64,000 nucleotides of DNA from Piezodorus guildinii (lineage: Eukaryota > Arthropoda > Insecta > Hemiptera > Pentatomidae), in assembly GCA_023052935.1 (NCBI GenBank), contig CM041294.1, positions 36,789,236 to 36,853,235 of the forward strand. The letters are read 5' to 3'. The notes under the pieces were generated by a model. The model was not told the DNA's origin. It did not search any database and was given only the letters and a program-made list of their open reading frames with translations. This document shows positions 10,661 through 21,535 of the stretch, in pieces. A program made the position numbers and the translations under genes. How positions within the stretch are numbered: position 1 is the first letter of the stretch; the number at the start of each line of letters is the position of its first letter.

Positions 10661-11283
10661 AATAACAATAATTATGTATTTTTTTTAAGGCAATACCAAT
10701 ACAACTGACCTATACAAATACCTATTTGAATCTATCTCCAGCATACATTAATAATTACGATTTAAATAAAACTACAATACAAAAAACAATATAAACATGC
10801 GAAACAAATGAGCTATATACATAACAGGCTAGCTATTTATATTTTTACTGTTATCTAAAGTACACACATGTAACCATTATAAATATAACAATATTAATCT
10901 ATAATACAATAACAATGATACAACTTGATTGCTTATTGAACCTAGCAAATACTTAATTGTTACAAAATACAGATCAGTCTCAATCCCTTAAAGAATAACC
11001 CTTTAAGAATTATTATTATTATTATTTCCCCCTTGAATATTATCTAACATTCATTTACCTCAAATAAACTTATACCTATATTAATCAATTTGGCCAATAT
11101 TGTTTAATTTATTTTTATTATTGATAATTTTAATTTATATCAATATACACTATTTTAAATAATATTATGTATTTTAAATTAGTCTTTTAAAACAAATATA
11201 TCTTTATCTATATAATATAATATCTAATATATATTAAATACTTAATATAATGTAATATGTTTTAATGAATATATGTTTATGTT
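10661..11283. other. Very AT-rich stretch, nothing recognised
   Basis: Simple A/T-rich sequence with scattered ATT and ATA runs. No open frame, repeat terminus or RNA-gene signature is seen. Confidence 0.6.
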
Positions 11284-11567
11284 GTTTATTTATTTAACGT
11301 CATTTTATGATACTCTGGCTAATCGGAAGATGCAACAGTGGGAGTCCTAAATTTTTCCAATCCAGTTTTTATTAGGATAGGGATCTTTAACGAGTACCTG
11401 AGATCGCACAGGCTCGGGACCTTCCTTTTAACGTCCCCTCCGAAGGACGGAATAACTAAGGATTTTTTACTCCCATTAAAAAATCCTAGGAACACCTGCG
11501 GGTTTGAACCCGTGAGCTTTGGCATAAGAGGCTGTTATGCTAGCCACCCAGCTACAAATGATCCATT
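11284..11567 (-). mobile_element. SINE-A copy 2 (best preserved)
   Basis: On the minus strand the head reads TAGCTGGGTGGCTAGC (A-box-like) followed by ACGGGTTCAAACCCG (B-box within a perfect stem). The body has CCGTCCTTCGGAGGGGACGT and GGACTCCCACTGTTGCATC, and the tail is TTAAATAAATAAAC. About 285 bp. The two overlapping open frames on opposite strands here are shadows of the SINE. This copy is the best reference for the family in the window. Confidence 0.88.
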
Positions 11568-11819
11568 TTAATGAATAAATCTTTTAATATTTTAACTAAT
11601 ATTATTTATTTTAAATTAATCTTCTAAAATCAATATATCTGATGTTTTGTGCCATTAAAATCTAAAAAACAACCAATTCTTTAAGAATGATCAACATTCT
11701 GAAAGATACGTGTTGAGATCAGATTTTCAGATTCCCCGCGACATAAATATATAACGATTTAAGGTCTATTGTGAGGGATTCCGCCAGAATTTCAAGAAAG
11801 ACACTAACACTTATATTAT

Positions 11820-12023
11820 TTAATATGAACATGAAACTGATTCTATTTTAAATCGAGCGAATAAGTGGAAGCAATCCTTCAATGCGGCCCCATCACAAGC
11901 TTGGCACGGCTTATGTGGGCCCAGGGTATACTTTATCGAGCCGATACTGAAGGAGATCGCGTACCTTCCCGACTGCCAAATCTGGGCTAAAGTCCTGAGG
12001 TACGCGATGTTGCCGCCTAACAT
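11820..12023 (-). pseudogene. Unrecognised GC-rich coding-like island, possible LINE C-terminus
   Basis: A 67-codon frame contains GPHKPCQACDGAALKDCFHLF. The spacing C-x2-C-x8-C-x-H vaguely recalls the zinc-knuckle tails of R1/LOA-type LINE proteins, but the match is not decisive. GC content is clearly higher than in the flanks and the frame ends inside AT-rich DNA. It has no start context and no neighbours of known function. It could equally be chance open sequence in an unknown repeat. Confidence 0.25.
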
Positions 12024-12420
12024 TAAATAACTTAAAGGACGGTATTAGCAAAGATACTCTTGCAACATGGATTATAGTTCTATTCTTAGATCAACTATGT
12101 ATATTTTATTTTTACGTATTTATAGAAGCTCTCAAAATCGCTTTTCTTCTGTTTTTGTTACTGACTGAGTCGTTAAGTAATAACGGGTCAAGATTTTACA
12201 CTAAAATTGATCCATTATTCACTATGATGAAAACAGAAAAGTGTTTCATCATAAATGTTTCTTTAGCATGGTGCTATGTTAAATGTTTATACATTAAAAT
12301 TGAAAAACATAAACATTAAGCTATCGGTTTATTATTAAATTTGATTCATATTTTCTTCACTCAACATTGGAATGGATCAAACTTATTAAGGAACCTACCT
12401 TAAGGAATTAAATTAAATCA

Positions 12421-12423
<3 letters not shown>
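12024..12423. other. Unassigned AT-rich stretch
   Basis: No feature recognised. Confidence 0.5.

Positions 12424-12473
<50 letters not shown>
12424..12473. repeat. Poly-A run followed by (TA)n
   Basis: About 33 A residues then about nine TA units. It could be an aged retroelement tail, but no element body is recognised upstream. Confidence 0.9.
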
Positions 12474-12475
<2 letters not shown>

Positions 12476-12734
12476 AACATGAAGGTTAAATCTAAATCGC
12501 ATTGTATTATTAAACAATTAATTAATTTTTTTTTGTTTCAGGTAAGTGTCATATGAACATATGAAGCTAATTAGTACGTGGTATTATACGCAGTATGTAT
12601 TTATTTATTTTTTAAATTTAATTATGTAATAAGAATTATTAATGCAATAATATACTTTATATTATTATTAATTATACAATTAATAGTAAATCATTTATTA
12701 ATAATATATCAATATTATTCAATTATTTATCATT

Positions 12735-12792
12735 AGGAGTAGGCCAAGACCCACTCACCAAGGGTTGTAGCGCCATGAAGATAGATAGACTT
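12735..12792 (+). mobile_element. Possible 3' terminus of an RTE-like LINE
   Basis: A short piece reading GTAGGCCAAGACCCACTC then GGGTTGTAGCGCCATGAAG, followed by GATAGATAGAC. This resembles the extreme 3' ends of RTE-type LINEs, which finish in a short tandem repeat instead of poly-A. No coding sequence is attached. Assigned from memory of the family only. Confidence 0.3.
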
Positions 12793-13045
12793 ATCACTAT
12801 AATTGTTTTCTTTATTTTTTTATTCTGTATCAAACTTTGCATTTATTAATCTATGCCTAATGCAAGAAAATATTAACACTAAACTCCATTCCTCTACGAA
12901 ATATAATATCATCTAATATTGTTATATATTATACATTGCGTAATACAGTCATATAAGATAATTTTATATGAAATATAATATAAATTAAATTTACACTTCA
13001 ACACTTTTTTTTTTTTTTTTGCAACTTGATTTGTTCCTCTATTTT

Positions 13046-13948
13046 TACTTTCACTTACTATATATAGTAAGGGAAAGTATTGCGATCGTGAAAATTTTCG
13101 AATTCCAGTTTTCAACGGAAATACACGTTTTAGGGTCCCCTGAGTCCAAATAACCAAGTCTCGCAAAAAGGTCTGTGTCTGTGTGTGTGTGTGTCTGTGG
13201 TAACTCCCGGGCGGAAACGGTATGTCCTATGAAACTGAAATTTCATATTTAAGACAATTATACGTCCGAGACGTGACAAAACTTTTTTCATCAAAATGAG
13301 CTTACCAGAAGAGGCACTTTATACCATGCATTTTGCACCTTTTTTCGATTTTCTCGAAAACGGTTCCGACGATTTTGATTAAACTCGCTATATCGATGTA
13401 AAATTTAATGGGCTTTAATATAATGTAGGTTTTATTTGGATAAAAATGGTCTGGCAGGGCTTAAATGCCGATATTTTAAATTGTCTTCCTCTAAAGTACC
13501 TTTAATTTTGTAGATTCAATAATAATAACTAGATTATCTTGTTAACGCTGATGAAAAACAGGTAAATATATAAATTGAATAAATTCGATACCCAACTAAA
13601 GGAGAAAACAGAAAAAATATTTTTTTAATGCAATTTTTCGTTTTTGAACATAAGAGCAGTAATATACATGTATGATATACCGTTGGAAAGCTAAAGATTT
13701 TAGAAAAAATATCATCTCATAAACAAGCTTTTAGAAGTTAATGGAGAGTGATGAAAAGAAGATAAAACTAACTGATTATTTAAGATAATAATATAATCGA
13801 TTTTTTAAAAAACACATGTTTCTATATAAATTCAATTTGATTAATTCCTTAATAATTTCACGTATTTTTATCTCTAACTGTATTTGAAAATTCTTTCATT
13901 GATTTTAAAAATGGAGATAAGTGAAAGTCGTGTGTTGCCCGCACCAGA
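13046..13948 (-). mobile_element. Family H element, copy d
   Basis: A nearly complete copy in minus orientation. The palindrome TTACTATATATAGTAA is at 13055-13070 with the subterminal repeat ACTTTCACTTAC at 13047-13058. The internal TG/CA microsatellite is at about 13168-13196. The far end reads GTCGTGTGTTGCCCGCACCAGA (shown here as two parts, GTCGTGTGTT and GCCCGCACCAGA). It has no protein-coding capacity. The overlapping frame at 12909-13166 is a shadow. Confidence 0.85.
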
Positions 13949-14263
13949 TTTTTTTGTTTTTGAGCATAAGAACAGTAATAAACATGTTTGATATACCGTT
14001 TCAAAGCTAAAGATTTTAGAAAAAATGTTATCTTATACACAAGCTTTTAAAATGTAATAGAGAGTGATGAAAAGCCGATAAAATTAACTGATTATTTTAG
14101 ATAATAATATAATTGATTTTTAATAAAACACATTTTCTATAGAAATTCCATTTAATTAATTCTTAAATCGTTTCACTCATTTTTATCTCAAACTATACTT
14201 GAAAATTCTTTAATCGATTTTAAAAACAGAGGTAAGTGAAAGTCGTGTGTTGCCCGCACCAGA
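13949..14263 (-). repeat. Tandem duplication of the family H terminal 315 bp
   Basis: The segment repeats 13634-13948 (shared TTGAACATAAGAGCAGTAAT-like and GCTAAAGATTTTAGAAAAAAT blocks) and again ends in GCCCGCACCAGA followed by TTTTT. So the element has two right ends in a row. Copy g has a comparable, shorter double end (46583 and 46669). Confidence 0.8.
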
Positions 14264-15184
14264 TTTTTCTATTAGTAAAGAACAGAGAAATGTTTTTGTT
14301 TTGCTTTTTAAATAATGAGCATCCTTTATTAAAATCGAGTTTTATACGAAACAAACAGTATTTACTTGACGAAAATATATTTATTTTTTCCATCTCGATC
14401 TTTTTTCATGTGCTTTAAATACTAGATAAACCCTACGTCCTCATGTAATATTATTCTGCCCCTGCCTCAGTTCGACTGACGTAATTTTAGAAACCCGAGG
14501 ACCGGATCCTACCAATATACATCATCCCCTTACATAAGTAAAATAACCGGTTCAGCACCGCACCTCTTATTACGGTCTAAACTAATTTCTATACAGTACT
14601 TTCTTGGAGCTGCTCTACGATGAATCAGCAAACGGCGTTTCGCTAAAATTTAGACACAATTTAACTTCTTAATGAAAAAAATAATCATGAAAAAAAATGA
14701 ATACTTAATAAGTGCTAATGATACACGGTTACATAACGGTAACAGTTATTTTTTAACTAGTATGGGCTTACAGGACCAAGAAACGACGCAGCACGTGAGG
14801 AAGCGGTATGATTGATTACTGACGTGCACGACAGGTGTAAATGACTTACTAAAGAAATCGCTACTGCGAATCTATTCAGTGGTGAATACAACCTGATATG
14901 AAAGTGGCATTAAGGTATACGACCTGTCTTAAAGTAGATCGTCGGTTGGTTTGATAACAACCCGACGTCCTGATGCTTAAAACCAAATTTAGATCTGAAG
15001 AGCCAGTCACTTACTGATTGATTTCGCAATTCGACGCACACGAACACCGATCGATATCTGATTGGTATCTTTGTATATCGTTTCTTTTGAAGGAGAGTAA
15101 TAACAATTTAAAATGTTGAATATTACCGAAGAATTAGTTGAAATTTTGCATGCTTTGGTTTATCGCTGTCTCCCTACTTACTGA
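14264..15184. other. Unassigned stretch
   Basis: Moderately GC-richer pieces at 14460-14560 and 14770-15060 (for example ACCCGAGGACCGGATCCTAC, GACGTGCACGACAGGTGTAA). No domain, open frame or terminal structure recognised. Confidence 0.45.
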
Positions 15185-15198
15185 CTTACTGCAGGGCG

Positions 15199-15402
15199 CT
15201 ACGGTCCAACAAGGACCCGGGCCTCCTCAAGAACTTCAAGCCAGTCGTTCCTGTCCTTCGCTCTAGCCCTCCATCTCCTCACTCCAAGCAACTTGAGATC
15301 CTCCTCGACGTCGTCCAACCATCTCACTCTTGGCCTTCCTCTGTGTCTTTTTCCTCCAATTATTCCATAAAGCAGTAGTCTTGGAATCCTAGTTTCTGAC
15401 AT
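15199..15402 (-). pseudogene. C-terminal tail of RTE-like reverse transcriptase
   Basis: Open frame with GKRHRGRPRVRWLDDVEEDL, then WRARAKDRNDWLEVLEEA. This basic GRP-R-RW segment followed by an acidic helix is the usual end of RTE-type pol proteins. It is separated from the palm domain (15631-15987) by a region with in-frame stops. Confidence 0.75.
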
Positions 15403-15630
15403 CCTTTCTACAAGTCCTAGTCAGCTTTTTTCACAAACGATACCAGGTCTGGTTTCTCATACATTGTACGGAGCTCACTATTCTTTCTTAATCGCTAAGA
15501 GTCATTTTCTTTAATTGACCCAAATATCTTCCTTAGTATTTTTCTCTCCCAAACATTGAGCCTCCTTTCGCTTTCCTTTGTTAATACCCAGGATTCGCTG
15601 CCATAAGTAACTGTGGGTCTCAGAATTGTT

Positions 15631-15987
15631 TCATATATCATCGCCTTTGCATCTCTTGAAAGATTTTTTGAACTTTAGTGTTGTTTGTAGGGCGAAAAGG
15701 CACTTGATACCTGCAGACAGCCTCGCATTAACTTCATCTTTCGTATTATTATCATGAGTAATAACAAAACCTAGGTACTTGAAGGTATCTGTACTTTTAA
15801 AACGGCGTTCGCCAATCTGCAGGTCGTGGTATACCAGTAGATGGTTCTTGGATGATCCCATATATCTTGTTTTTCCTTCATTAACCTGATGGCCCTCTTC
15901 TGCCGCTTCCCTTTCAAACCCTTTGAAAGCTCCTCCAAGCGCAGCCGTGCTTCTCGCTATTATGAGAACATCATCCACATATGCCAA
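15631..15987 (-). pseudogene. RTE-like reverse transcriptase palm/thumb fragment
   Basis: 118 codons. The catalytic AYVDDVLIIARS box is at the start, then VNEGKTRYM and FKYLGFVITHDN (motifs D and E), then a thumb region. The last ~12 residues differ from the expected connection motif because of a frameshift: the coding continues in another frame at 15625-15560 (ETILRPTVTYGSESWVL). The catalytic aspartates of motif C are intact, but motifs A and B upstream are broken. Confidence 0.8.
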
Positions 15988-16325
15988 GTGCTGTGTGAGG
16001 CGATTATAAATTGTTCCATTAGGGTTGGTTCTTATTGCTCTTATAGCTTTTTCTAGATGCTAGATTAAATAAGACAGGTGTCAGTCCTCAGTCCAGTATT
16101 TACTGCAAATTCTTCTGATAGCATTCCCTGTATTTCTATCTTCATCCTGCTATCATACATGGTCATTTTCGCAAGGCTAGTGAGCTTCCTAGGAACTCCT
16201 AATTCTTGCATTACCTTCAGTAGCGCCTCTTTATCGATACTGTCATATCAATTCTACTATCCGATTTTTTGCCTAATAATGTACCTTAATTCTTGAACTG
16301 TTCGGTCCTCTATAGATTCTTTTCT

Positions 16326-17039
16326 TGAGCGGTATATTATAAATCCATCTTAATACTGATTATTCTCAAAAGGTGTATTCACCGTTAGTAAAAAAATATC
16401 CTTTTTTTGTCTTTGTACATAGTTTATGTATATATAAAACTTTCTGGTAAGAAAGTTAATTAAATAGGAGAATGCATGACAATATCGACTGACTTTGGTA
16501 TGGTAAATATTGGTGGTTATGGAAAGTGTATAACAGGTAGAATACTTATAAAGTATAGGAAGGAGAGGACTTATTTGTTATATTAATGATTGAAAAGTTT
16601 AATGTAATTAAATATAAGAAATTCATTAAGAATAATTCCCTCAGCAGAAAGTCATTAACGTGCTTACCCAATACTCCAACAAAAAGAAGGGAAATAAAAA
16701 AATGTTCATTATAATTAAGTCCCCTTAATTGGTCAGATAACCCAGTCTTATTTAAGTATAAGTTATCTATTAACAAGTAAACGTAGATAAGAATATGTAC
16801 TTTCTACGTTTTTATAATAAAAAATGCCGATAAAAAAGCTATTAAATTCGGGTCTAAGACGTGTTATGAAACGAAAAACACTGCTGTCCGAATCGGCCTA
16901 TTATGTAATTAATAAATCCAAAGAGCAAATAACCGAACTGAAATTCCCAGGCCAGCTTCTGACTTTCTACTCAGTTCCGGATTGTCAACCTGTTCCTCTT
17001 ATTTGAATTTAAATATTGCTAATAGTACATGAAATTAAA
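16326..17039. other. Unassigned stretch with one 60-codon frame
   Basis: The frame at 16824-17006 (+) starts at ATG with MPIKKLLNSGLRRVMKRKTL and has no recognisable motif. The frame at 16546-16776 (-) is also unrecognised. Neither has supporting context. Confidence 0.35.
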
Positions 17040-17280
17040 TGATAGAAAATCACTGAAAACTATTATATAATGGTTTACTATTTCCGAATAATTATATTAA
17101 GGAATGAAGATCTAAATAGCTGTTTTGGCAATTAACTTATATTTACAGCGATAAATTAATCAAAGAAACAATACTACCAGTAAAGAGTCAAGCAAAATGG
17201 TCAATCACCACTGCTAACTTCAAAACGCTATACATCTATAGATTTTAATGATTCTTATTTTTCTTTTGTAGTTAATTTAA
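17040..17280 (+). repeat. Dispersed repeat R2, copy 2
   Basis: Same orientation and block order as 6955-7180 (ATGGTTTACTATTTCC, then CACCACTGCTAACTTCAAAACGCTATA). Confidence 0.65.
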
Positions 17281-17434
17281 TTCTCTATCGAGTAATTAGT
17301 ATTTATTTTTAAATGTTTTTATTCGTAATATGGGTTCTGCGTATTTTGAAACGTAAGACCTCAACTTTTTAAGTAGGGCATATCTTTTTTTTGGCCGATT
17401 GCGAAGGTTCATAATTGAAAAAAATAAACCAATA

Positions 17435-17805
17435 ATACGAGGATCGCTCATTGAAATAGAATTACAGAGCTTAAAAGCTAAATTTTCATAAATTTCTTCC
17501 CATAATTACCTTTATTTTATTTATTTTAATGTGAACTAAATTTCACTTAACTGTGACTGTTTTCATTTAAAACATTCACACTATGAACTAATAATCTGCC
17601 TTTTAACTAACAAATAATCGATCTTAAAAATATAAAACTAATTATATACGTATATAAGATAAGCTTAACTTCATTAATGAATGAATTACAATCATTGAAA
17701 TAGAATGACAGGGTTGAAATGCTAAATTTCCTTGAATTCCTTACGCATAATTTCATTATGTATTCCATTTTTAGGACTATAAGTGAAAAATGTACCAATA
17801 TATAA
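17435..17805 (-). repeat. Dispersed repeat R3, copies 2 and 3
   Basis: 17600-17805 is the reverse complement of 7965-8170 with high identity. 17435-17515 is a second, more diverged match to the same repeat in the same orientation as 17600-17805. The 63-codon frame at 17607-17798 is a by-product of the repeat. Confidence 0.75.
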
Positions 17806-18084
17806 ACTAAAAAAAAAATTAATATTTTAAAAATCTGAAAACACCTTTACTCAAATGGGAATAGTCATATAGATTTTCAGCATTATATTAGAAAGTTCAA
17901 AAAATCACTAAAATTATTATGTAACAAATCAATTTTTTTTGTTTTTTTAAAAATCATATATGATTTAATTCGAAATCGCAAATGAATACTTTTAAATAAT
18001 ATCACTAAGAAAAGAATCAACAATGTTTTCCTTCTTTTTTTTCGTTAAACAATTATTTATTGAGTAATACTACTGCTTTCCCTG

Positions 18085-18586
18085 CTAAATAAAGTCCGGG
18101 TATATTGGATGCCTGGTCACTCAGGCATCTTAGGAAATGAGGGCGAGGAGGGGTTCTGCTCAGCTATCTCCCACACCTGAACCTGTGTGCGGAATTAGTC
18201 TCAGCAAAGCCAAAGGTCTGATTAAGGCGGCTGCTGATAATAGATCCAGGCAATACTGGAGGGATACCGATAAGCAGCATCACTCCAAGATGTTTCTGGA
18301 TGGACCCTGCAGAGAGAGAAGTCATACTCTACTCTCTATGGACAGGACAACCCTAAGGAGGGTAACAGGACTATACACTGGACACTGTCAACTTAATAAG
18401 CATCTCCACAATATGGGTTTGGTGGCCTCACCGACTTGCAGATTTCATTTGATATTCAGTTGCCCAGAGATTGCCAGGACACGGTTTTACCATTTTGGTG
18501 TCGACCATATCCCTGATCCCAAGTTGCGTGAACTGATTAACCCCCACAGGTTAGTCAGATTCAGCAAGGCGCTAGCCCTGTATTAA
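18085..18586 (+). pseudogene. RNase H C-terminus plus zinc-knuckle tail of a LINE pol protein
   Basis: Translation from 18085 reads KVRVYWMPGHSGILGNEGEE, the last conserved RNase H block (W-x-PGHSG-x-x-GNE). A one-base slip around 18137-18150 then moves coding into the frame of the 149-codon open reading frame. That frame contains ISLSKAKGLIKAAADNRSRQYW and, near its end, LVASPTCRFHLIFSCPEIAR. This last part should be a CCHC-like tail (C-x2-C-x~8-H-x4-C). Here the second cysteine and spacer appear deleted, leaving C-x2-HLIFSC. The ATG at 18137 is not a real start. Confidence 0.78.
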
Positions 18587-18660
18587 CAGTAGATTGGACG
18601 GCGCACAATAAGCCTAAATTGGCTGCAGTGCATTGGATTAGCCGGCAAAAAAAAAAAAAA
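18085..18660 (+). mobile_element. 3' end of an RNase H-bearing LINE (LOA/R1/I-like)
   Basis: GC-richer insert ending in 14 A residues (18647-18660). Coding begins inside an RNase H domain and runs to a stop at 18584-18586. A ~60-bp 3' UTR precedes the tail (ATTGGCTGCAGTGCATTGGA). The element is strongly 5'-truncated: no reverse transcriptase or endonuclease is present. No clear target-site duplication was found. Confidence 0.8.
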
Positions 18661-19729
18661 CTACAATCAGTCCTTAGGACATTTTTCATAGGTTTGCCTT
18701 TTTAAGTAAAAAAAAAAAAACAATTTACAATTTATGACTTTTATATTTACTTGATGAAAATATTCTCAAGTTCGTCGTTATGAATTTTAATAACAAAAAC
18801 ATCAAATCCATATTTCTATATCCTAAAAAATCGCAAACAAATAAATATATTTATCTCTATTTTTTTAAACAAATCAATGGTATTAATTATATCGATCGGA
18901 TGAGTCATCCAATTAAAAGCCGAGCAAGAAAAAATAATTTAAATCAAATATATTAATATACATAAATTAAAACTACTTAGGTAGTGAAAGAACATTTTAC
19001 AGCAGATACAATTATTTCGATTAGTTAATTCATTGAATGAAGTATTATAAACTAAGGCTAACCATTAAAACAGCTAATAAAATACTTTCGCATTAGTGAG
19101 ATAAATAACTAAAATGAAATAACCAATGTTCTATTATTGGTGACGTTAAAACCAACATCGGAAACAGTTGTAAATACTACTAGCGGTACTACGTTTTTAA
19201 ACATTTATAAGTCTGACTCTGGAGAAACAAAACTGGCCTTAGTCCAAACAAAACACGCATTTTAAATAAAACAACTTATAACAAAACTTCTTACGACAAA
19301 GTTTATAAATACTCACTCTTAGAGAATCTGAAAAAAGAACTCTAAATAAATAAAGTAATAGGTATTCTAACACGACCTTATTATTTATAGGAAATAGTAC
19401 TAGGTTATTTCATAATTATGATTAAAAATCGAAAATAGAAACATATATTACAGTGAAAATTGCAGCAAGATTTATTCGAGTTATTTGCATATCTATGCAA
19501 TGTAATTACAGTAAAAACACCAGTACCGGTTTAAACGTGTTAGAAAAAGGCTGTCTAGTGTGCTATTAGTTCCTCTATATATCATATTAAAAAAAAAATC
19601 AAAATAAGTAATTATTGTATCTGCTTACGTCAATTGATAAAAACTAGATAAATCGAATCTAATATAAAATATTATATTATAAAGAAATTTAAAAGCAAAC
19701 AAAAAAAAAATGTCCTCCTTTGTTAAAAT
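18661..19729. other. Unassigned AT-rich stretch
   Basis: No coding signal. 18722-18790 (TTATATTTACTTGATGAAAATA) resembles the reverse complement of 6900-6945. Confidence 0.4.
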
Positions 19730-20604
19730 CAATTTAAGAATTTTTAAATATTGTACATTCAGTGATGAAAATTAATTGTTAAGGTATTAATTACTTTAAG
19801 TTTCAATAAAAACATGTGTTTTTTTTTTGTTTTATTAAATGATCTATTATACTATTATCTACAACAATCAGTTGTATAATTTTATCGGATCGACTTTTCA
19901 TCATTCTCCATAAAATTTTAAAATTCTGTTTACAAGATAATATTTTTCTTAAATCTTTAGCTTTTTAATTTTAATATTATATATCTATATTACTATTCTT
20001 ATGTTCAACAACATATAAATTGCATAAAACAATATTTTTCCTAATTTTTCCTTTAGTTGGTTATCAAATTCGCTCAACTTGAATATTTAGCCGTTATTTA
20101 TCAATGATAACAACGTGATATGCTTAATATTTTCAAATCAGCAAAATTAAAGGTACTTTAGTGGAAGACAATTTAAAATATCGGCATTTGAGCCTTGCCA
20201 GACTATTTCAATCAGAATCAAACCTACATCAAATTAAAGTCCATTAAATTTTACATTTATATGGCAAGTTTAATCAAAATCGTTCAAGCTATTTTTGAGA
20301 AAGTCGTTAAAAGGTGCAAAATGCACATGGTAAAGTAGCACTTCCGCACAGCCGACTTAAGATAAAAGGTCTTCTCATCAAAACATCTCGGGTGTATAGT
20401 TGTCTTAAATATGGAATTTCAGTTTCGTACGACATTTCATTTTCGTGCTAGACTCACCACACACACACACATCATTTTTCGGGACTTGGTCATTTGGACT
20501 CAGGAAACACTAAAACGAGTATTTCCGGTAAAAACTGGAATTCGAAAATTTTCACGATAGCAATTCTTTTCCTTATTATATCTTCCATATATAGGTAAGT
20601 GAAT
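19730..20604 (+). mobile_element. Family H element, copy e
   Basis: Plus orientation. Ends at ATATATAGGTAAGTGAA (20604), with an internal CACACACACACA at 20457-20470 and the blocks AAATATCGGCATTTGAGCC and 'CATTTTTCGGGACTTGGTCA' in the family order. The left terminus is not preserved. Confidence 0.75.
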
Positions 20605-20699
20605 GAAAAAAACAACAATATTCTTGTAATACATATCTGAAAAATAAAAAATGTAAACGAAGATTTGAATACAATACAATACGAAGCAATTTGGTCATG

Positions 20700-21095
20700 T
20701 TATTGAGAACCAATTGTCAAATAGAAAGTAAGTACAACTTTTAGAAAGACAATAATTCCAAAATGGTCTGGTTGTGGTACTTCATTAATTTGTGATACTG
20801 TACGCCATATGACGTAGTATAGTTTTAAAACCATATTATATATCGATAAATGTACCAAAAAAATTAATTTGTTTTGTGTGGATGACGAAGTCCTGATAAC
20901 GTTGGATTGTTTCTGAAGAGCAAGAAATCCAGAGCCTCTGTTTAGTTTATGGTCGCAATATAATTGTGCCTGGCTATGATGATTTTGATCTCTCATGGTC
21001 TCGATCAGAATTAGACGATGTCTTCCAAAACGTGAATCACGGCTCGATTCATGGGGCTTAGAACCTCGAACCGAAGATCGAGTAGATGTACACAT
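20700..21095 (-). other. Unrecognised 131-codon open frame
   Basis: The longest open frame that no repeat explains. It starts at ATG (21095) with MCTSTRSSVRGSKPHESSRD, is rich in Ser and Arg at first, and turns hydrophobic towards the end (VLKLYYVIW, IIVFLKVVLTFYLTI). No known motif is recognised. The first half is GC-richer than the second, which looks like a composite of repeat and flank instead of one protein. No promoter or splice evidence is seen. Confidence 0.2.
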
Positions 21096-21114
21096 ATTTT
21101 AGAGGAAATTCCAT

Positions 21115-21535
21115 GTTTACATGCACATTGGGCATTGCCCTCTAGCTCGGCCTCCACTAGCTCACACCAGTGACGCGGCTGATAGCGAGGCGCCTGGTTC
21201 CCTTGGACTCCGGTTTTCCCTCTACAAGTAGAGGAAAAGGCTTAGTCTGGGGTTCCTTAAGCAAATTGTAAATATTGTATATAGTTATGATTGTGTTTAT
21301 GATGTTAAAGTATTTTTCACTTCTTTATTTCATTTATTTGTATTTATCTCAATTATAGGTTGTTGTCGGTTTTTCTTTTTTTTTGTATTTATATTATATT
21401 TTACGTAATTTGACTTTATTATTGTTTTATGTATGTATTGTGTGAATGTGGTCTCATATCACTATTACTAATGTTCATTTAGAAACAAATTGTAATATAT
21501 CACAATAAATATATATTTATTTAACATGCACATTA
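21115..21535 (+). mobile_element. Possible LINE 3' UTR
   Basis: A GC-rich part (21120-21260, with GACGCGGCTGATAGCGAGGC and a short inverted repeat CCTCTACAAGTAGAGG) leads into a T-rich tail that ends in AATATATCACAATAAATATA. This layout is typical of LINE 3' UTRs, but no coding sequence is attached, so the assignment is tentative. Confidence 0.35.

Larger units (their letters stand above)
15170..16325 (-). mobile_element. Decayed RTE-like LINE, 5'-truncated
   Basis: Reverse transcriptase coding can be followed on the minus strand for over 1.1 kb through several frameshifts and stops. The order is a palm segment near 16200-16080 (LGVPRKLTSLAKMTMYDSRM), the YVDD box at about 15985, the connection segment ETILRPTVTYGSESWVLTK at about 15620, and the C-terminal GRPRVRWLDDVEEDLKLLGV at about 15350. 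The 3' end at 15170-15193 is a short TAAGTCAGTAAGTAG-type repeat instead of poly-A, consistent with RTE. The exact clade is inferred from these motifs only. Confidence 0.75.

Noticed and set aside
11319..11571. Overlapping frames on both strands (68 and 77 codons)
   Set aside because: Both are translations of a tRNA-derived SINE that has five other copies with broken frames.
7972..17798. Two similar 63-67 codon frames (SRKFSIS-LSFYFNDCNSFINE) as paralogous genes
   Set aside because: They lie in an inverted DNA repeat whose flanks are about equally similar. The translation is extremely rich in residues from AT codons.
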